Positions 53,209 to 56,443 of a stretch of DNA of 56,443 nucleotides are shown piece after piece; the first letter of the stretch is position 1, and every line of letters starts with the position of its first letter. A program made the translations under genes and the position numbers. Source of the stretch: Nostoc sp. CHAB 5834. Its GTDB lineage: Bacteria; Cyanobacteriota; Cyanobacteriia; Cyanobacteriales; Nostocaceae. Under the pieces are notes generated by a model that was not told where the DNA came from, made no database searches, and saw only the letters and a program-made list of their open reading frames with translations. The stretch is from assembly GCA_020829485.1 (NCBI GenBank), contig JAIVFU010000046.1:1-56443 (forward strand), read 5' to 3'.

Positions 53209-54759
53209 CTATAAAGGTGGAGCTGGAAGTGGCTTTGCTGCAACTGCAAAAGGTGAGCGTCCGCCCTGTCCCACTTCAAACTGATTCATCATATCGTGGT
53301 CTTCGTGAACCGCATTGTGGCAGTGTGACATATATTTACCTGTATTAGGGCCAAACTTACCAATTACTCGTATAGTTTCGTTTTCCCCAACATAAAAGAC
53401 ATCTTTCAACCCACGCTCGTAAGGAAAAGGTGGTCTCCCATTACGGTCAAGCATTAGGCAATCAATTAGGTGAAGGTGGATAGGATGAAACGCACGACCT
53501 GATGGGTTAGACAATTTCCAGATTTCAACATCGCCTAATCGAGGATTAGCATCAATTCGGGTGTTATTCCAGGCTTTGCCATTGATCACCCACAGATTAT
53601 TAGAGCGCTCATACTTAAATTCTCTGGTTCGCACTGCTGAAGATTCTGGGATAGGCTGGATTGTACGTAACCTAGAGGGAATAGAGCTATTATCTGGTTC
53701 ACGCCGCACAACATCAAAGCGCATAATTTGATTCGTACCGTCGTAATTCATGTTGTTAGGAAGTCCGAGATTTCGCAACACTACCTGAGAGCCGACTGGG
53801 TATTTAGAAAAGTCAATAATAAATTCGTAACGTTCTCCCGTCGCCAACCGGAAATTTTTGACTTTAACTGGTGCGCTCATTAATCCGGCATCAGTGCCAA
53901 TCATAATAAAATCATCGCCGTTGCTCAGGGCAAGATTATAAGAGCGCGAAATCGAACCATTCAAGATCCGGAAACGGTACTTACAGGTATCTACCTCCAT
54001 GCGCGGCCAAGGCGCACCATTGACCAAAATAACATCACCATATTGACTAATTTCACCTTGGGTATTAAAGACTAACCTGCCAGTATTAGTAAACTGCTTA
54101 TCTTGGATAAACAGTGGTACGTCGTATTTACCTTTGGGTAAGGGTAGTCCAAGCTCAAAGTCATCTTGAACAAGGTACATGCCTGCCAAACCCATATAAA
54201 CATTACGCGCAGTATTATGAATAGCGTGGTCGTGATACCATAACGTAGCTGCGCGTTTGTTCGGATAGACGTAATCTTTGTAGAAACCCGGTGGTGTCAA
54301 ATCTTCAGCATAGCCATCGTACTGCGGTAACGATCCCATGCCATGCAAGTGAACTGATGTTGCTATATCAACACTATTATTGATAAAGCGAATAATTGAT
54401 TGTCGCCCTTGACGTTGCTTAATTGTGGGGCCAGGAGCAATACCGTTATACGCCCATATCTGCGTTGTTAGCCCAGGCAAAATATTGACCTGAGCTTTTT
54501 TCATCGTGATCTGGTAATAATCTGTGGTTGCATTGCTCCGCACTGGTTTAAGTACTGGCGGTATGGGAAGTTTAACACTAAAACGAGTAGGCTGAGGACT
54601 ACCAGCAGTTGCTGCTTGTCCACGAGATAGCAAGCCTATAGGAATCAGTAAAGAACCACCTGTAAGCGCTCCTAGCTTCAGGGCTTCTCGTCTAGTTATT
54701 TTTATCACTTTTATTTCTTTATTGGTGTATTGCGAAATTGGCCTGAATGGTTTTAGCAA
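53209..54759 (-). CDS. Tat-exported multicopper oxidase (CotA/bilirubin-oxidase-like)
   Basis: 516 residues if started at TTG 54759; GTG 54708 (leading into IKITRREALKLG) is an alternative. The twin-arginine signal TRREALKLGALTGG is followed by three cupredoxin domains. All copper motifs are present: SVHLHGMG, LWYHDHAIH, AFHPIHLHLID and the type 1/3 block MSHCHNAVHEDHDMM, with Met as the axial ligand. Such enzymes oxidise phenols, bilirubin or metal ions with reduction of O2 to water. The substrate cannot be told from sequence. The gene is flanked by the RluA gene and its decayed copy, suggesting local rearrangement. Confidence 0.93.
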   Translation of the reverse strand: MLKPFRPISQYTNKEIKVIKITRREALKLGALTGGSLLIPIGLLSRGQAATAGSPQPTRFSVKLPIPPVLKPVRSNATTDYYQITMKKAQVNILPGLTTQIWAYNGIAPGPTIKQRQGRQSIIRFINNSVDIATSVHLHGMGSLPQYDGYAEDLTPPGFYKDYVYPNKRAATLWYHDHAIHNTARNVYMGLAGMYLVQDDFELGLPLPKGKYDVPLFIQDKQFTNTGRLVFNTQGEISQYGDVILVNGAPWPRMEVDTCKYRFRILNGSISRSYNLALSNGDDFIMIGTDAGLMSAPVKVKNFRLATGERYEFIIDFSKYPVGSQVVLRNLGLPNNMNYDGTNQIMRFDVVRREPDNSSIPSRLRTIQPIPESSAVRTREFKYERSNNLWVINGKAWNNTRIDANPRLGDVEIWKLSNPSGRAFHPIHLHLIDCLMLDRNGRPPFPYERGLKDVFYVGENETIRVIGKFGPNTGKYMSHCHNAVHEDHDMMNQFEVGQGGRSPFAVAAKPLPAPPL

Positions 54760-55225
54760 TTAGTAGATTTGAAAAAGTTTGAAATACTAAGATTTACGTA
54801 CTGTACAAACACATCATCTTGTGCATTAAGGAAAATAGGTCGTCTCAGCTTTTTACAAATCATTTTTTATCATTTGCATAGCATTCTTTATATGAATGTA
54901 TATTTCTGTTTGTTTGTTAAATTTACAAATATATCCACATAAAGTCAACTAGTTATTAATTCCATCCCAAAAACCTTACAAATAGCTTGATTTCTGCTTC
55001 ATAGCTTGCATCCGTACTTCTTTTTAAATTTAGGAAAGCCAACACCTTTTTTACTGAATTTTTAGGTCAATGAGAAAACTTTTGTACGCTATCTATAAAA
55101 TATTAAGTGGGTTGTAGCGAGCAAACTTATCTAAAATATTGAGCCATTTAATATCTTTATTTAGTACAGTTAATTGCTAATTATAAGCATTATGTTTCAT
55201 GTTTTTTCTCCACTTGTATATAGCT
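54760..55225. other. AT-rich intergenic region upstream of the multicopper oxidase
   Basis: About 465 AT-rich bases with no gene seen. It should contain the oxidase promoter reading to the left. Confidence 0.45.
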
Positions 55226-55497
55226 CTTACGTTATCTGTTGCTGGATGGGATGGCGCTTGCATCTGTGCATTGCCTAGATCAAAAAACATCTAAGATTTT
55301 GTTGTTGGCACGCGACGCGATCGCCAAACCCATCGGCAAATTAACCAGCAGTTTCAGCAACGCCAGGTTCACAAGGTTTATGAAGCGATACTTTCCGGTG
55401 TTGTGACAGTTGACTAAAGTAAAATTACTTCGCTTCGAGCATCCGCAGCCAGAAAAACCCTGCATTTACAATCAATTACGTCCTTATGACGCTCAAC
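55226..55497 (+). pseudogene. decayed partial copy of the RluA-family gene
   Basis: Strong nucleotide identity to 52518-52700 of the intact gene (for example ATGGCGCTTGCATCTGTGCA, CAGCAGTTTCAGCAACGCCA, ATACTTTCCGGTGTTGTGAC). It then jumps to the end of the gene and its downstream bases (TTCGAGCATCCGCAG; CCTGCATTTACAA; TGACGCTCAACT). About 275 bases of the parent are missing between the two parts, frames are broken, and the catalytic HRLDQ reads HCLDQ. It cannot make a functional enzyme. It lies 2.2 kb beyond the intact gene, on the other side of the oxidase gene. Confidence 0.88.
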
Positions 55498-56202
55498 TCT
55501 TGCCTGGGAAGGAGGAAACGCACTGCTTTCCTTTAATCTCCTCCCCGAACAGTTAGCCTATTGCTTTTTAAATTTGTATGTGATAATTTTTGCTTGTAGT
55601 TGATTAAACGGTTATCCGACCTATTTACCGTATTTAAAGAAATTGATATCACAGCTAAGAGACTTTCCAAAACAATATTGGCTCTTCAGTTCCTTTTATG
55701 GAGTCGAATAATAAATAAAATCTAATCAGAGCCTATGTTCTTTTCTATGACTGGATTTGAAGTTTTTGAGCCTTTCTATAAAACGACTATTTTAATGCCG
55801 TACCATAAAACCAACGCAAGAGCCACAATATTCAAGGAAATCTCTAATGAGCGGTAAAGATAAAAGTGCAGGAGTTTACCTCTAGACTCTCATTCTTATC
55901 TTTTTTTATTAAAAAACGAACTGCTCTAGGCACAGAGGAGCCAGTGCACCCTTGCGGTTCCTTGACTTGTATCCCTACGGGGAAGCAAGCTACGCTCTTA
56001 GTATTAAAGCAGGGTAGCAACGGCGCGGCACAGAGAGAAAGATTCTAAAACTTGGTTTACTAAACATTGTTCACTTGATAGACCACTAGTGATGATGATT
56101 TTGCCAAAATCCAAAATACTACTGACTGGATGCTGGAGCAAAAGATTCTACCAAAAAAGTATAGATGTTGCTGCTACTATTTGTCCCACAATTCACAATT
56201 AT
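55498..56202. other. intergenic region, no gene recognised
   Basis: About 700 bases. The part 55930-56040 contains dispersed phrases (CCTACGGGGAAGCAAGCTACGC) of cyanobacterial repeats. Frames here are short and uncharacteristic. Confidence 0.4.
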
Positions 56203-56352
56203 ATGAGTAAAGTATTCATTCTTAATGCCAACCAACAAGCGTTATATCCAGTACGCATCAGCCGTGCTAGGCTGCTATTGTCACAAGGTAAAGCTACCGT
56301 ATTTCAGCGATATCCCTTTACTATAAATCTTAACGTGCGAATCGTTGGCTAG
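56203..56352 (+). pseudogene. truncated IscB-type (RRXRR/PLMP) N-terminal fragment
   Basis: 49 residues from ATG 56203: MSKVFILNANQQALYPVRIS then RARLLLSQGKATVFQRYPFT and INLNVRIVG. This is the N-terminal PLMP domain found in IscB/IsrB proteins, the RNA-guided nuclease relatives of Cas9, where it reads like VLDTNKQPLxPxxPARARxLLxxGKAxVFRRYPFTI. The RuvC and HNH domains that should follow are absent: TAG comes nine residues after YPFT. A longer frame from 56089 adds nothing recognisable. It is a remnant, or a fragment left beside a complete locus beyond the window end. Confidence 0.78.
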
Positions 56353-56443
56353 AAACTAAGACCTTAATGGTCTGGAGGATTAGCCGCAAGGTACATAACC
56401 TTGACAACTGAATGACTATGTAGGTGAGAGCTATTACCCTAGA
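56353..56443 (+). ncRNA. possible start of an IscB omega RNA (HEARO), cut by the window end
   Basis: Right after the IscB fragment come compact hairpins (AGACC TTAAT GGTCT; CAAGGT ACATA ACCTTG) separated by GGAGGATTAGCCG and followed by AGGTGAGAGCTATTACCC. IscB omega RNAs lie immediately before an iscB gene on the same strand and are strongly folded. The assignment rests on position and structure only, and the sequence is incomplete. Confidence 0.35.

Overview
The window reads as chromosome of a filamentous, Nostoc-like cyanobacterium. The evidence is abundant HIP1-type GCGATCGC sites, a high-light-inducible protein, an orange-carotenoid-protein N-domain homologue, PEP-CTERM proteins, a Uma2 protein, a 37-bp-repeat CRISPR array, heptanucleotide tandem repeats and very many small palindromic mobile repeats. 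Genus and species cannot be fixed from the sequence alone.

Layout. 1-2.1 kb: a left-cut IS5-family transposase and a complete ISAs1-type IS with 18-bp perfect inverted repeats and a transposase split at an A8 run. 2.9-11.5 kb: a peptide-secretion locus. It holds an ABC exporter with an N-terminal cyclic-nucleotide-binding-like domain and a C39 peptidase, an HlyD adaptor, a PpiC/SurA-like protein, then four small genes whose products end their leaders in Gly-Gly. 12.0-18.4 kb: a membrane protein followed by a YbhG/F/S/R-type ABC-2 efflux operon (adaptor, double ATPase, two permeases). 18.6-24.5 kb: a frameshifted PEP-CTERM gene, an orphan RND-type adaptor, an SDR reductase, a 30-residue membrane peptide candidate, a transaldolase-family protein, and a Phd/ParE toxin-antitoxin pair whose toxin carries a nonsense codon. 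24.8-27.4 kb: an unusual fusion of a CRP-like domain, a degenerate sigma54-type AAA domain and a NapH-like iron-sulfur membrane module.

28-43 kb: housekeeping and stress genes (hisC, a pseudouridine synthase, a two-domain VOC protein, a GST, an HLIP with an HLR1-like promoter, PhoD phosphatase, a PEP-CTERM protein, a fatty acid desaturase, aroA) separated by an orphan CRISPR array and repeats. 43.4-49.5 kb: a YdeP/FdhF-type molybdopterin oxidoreductase behind a 21-bp-periodic AT-rich array, a helical carotenoid protein, a Uma2 protein, a serine-hydrolase remnant and fdhD, the sulfurtransferase that matures FdhF-type enzymes. 49.8-56.4 kb: an unrecognised membrane protein sitting between two direct copies of a 129-bp repeat, an RluA-family pseudouridine synthase, a Tat-exported multicopper oxidase, a decayed partial copy of the RluA gene, and a truncated IscB N-terminal (PLMP/RRXRR) fragment followed by a structured stretch cut off by the window end.

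The intergenic space is dominated by MITE-like elements. One 111-bp family (ends GGCGTTGCTGA / TCAGCAACGCC) occurs four times intact and once interrupted, always with an exact 8-9-bp target duplication. Elements are nested in one another at three places, which gives a relative insertion history. The most promising material for new biology is the double-glycine peptide locus at 2.9-11.5 kb, followed by the CRP-AAA-polyferredoxin fusion, the triple HLR1-like repeat before the HLIP gene and the IscB remnant.
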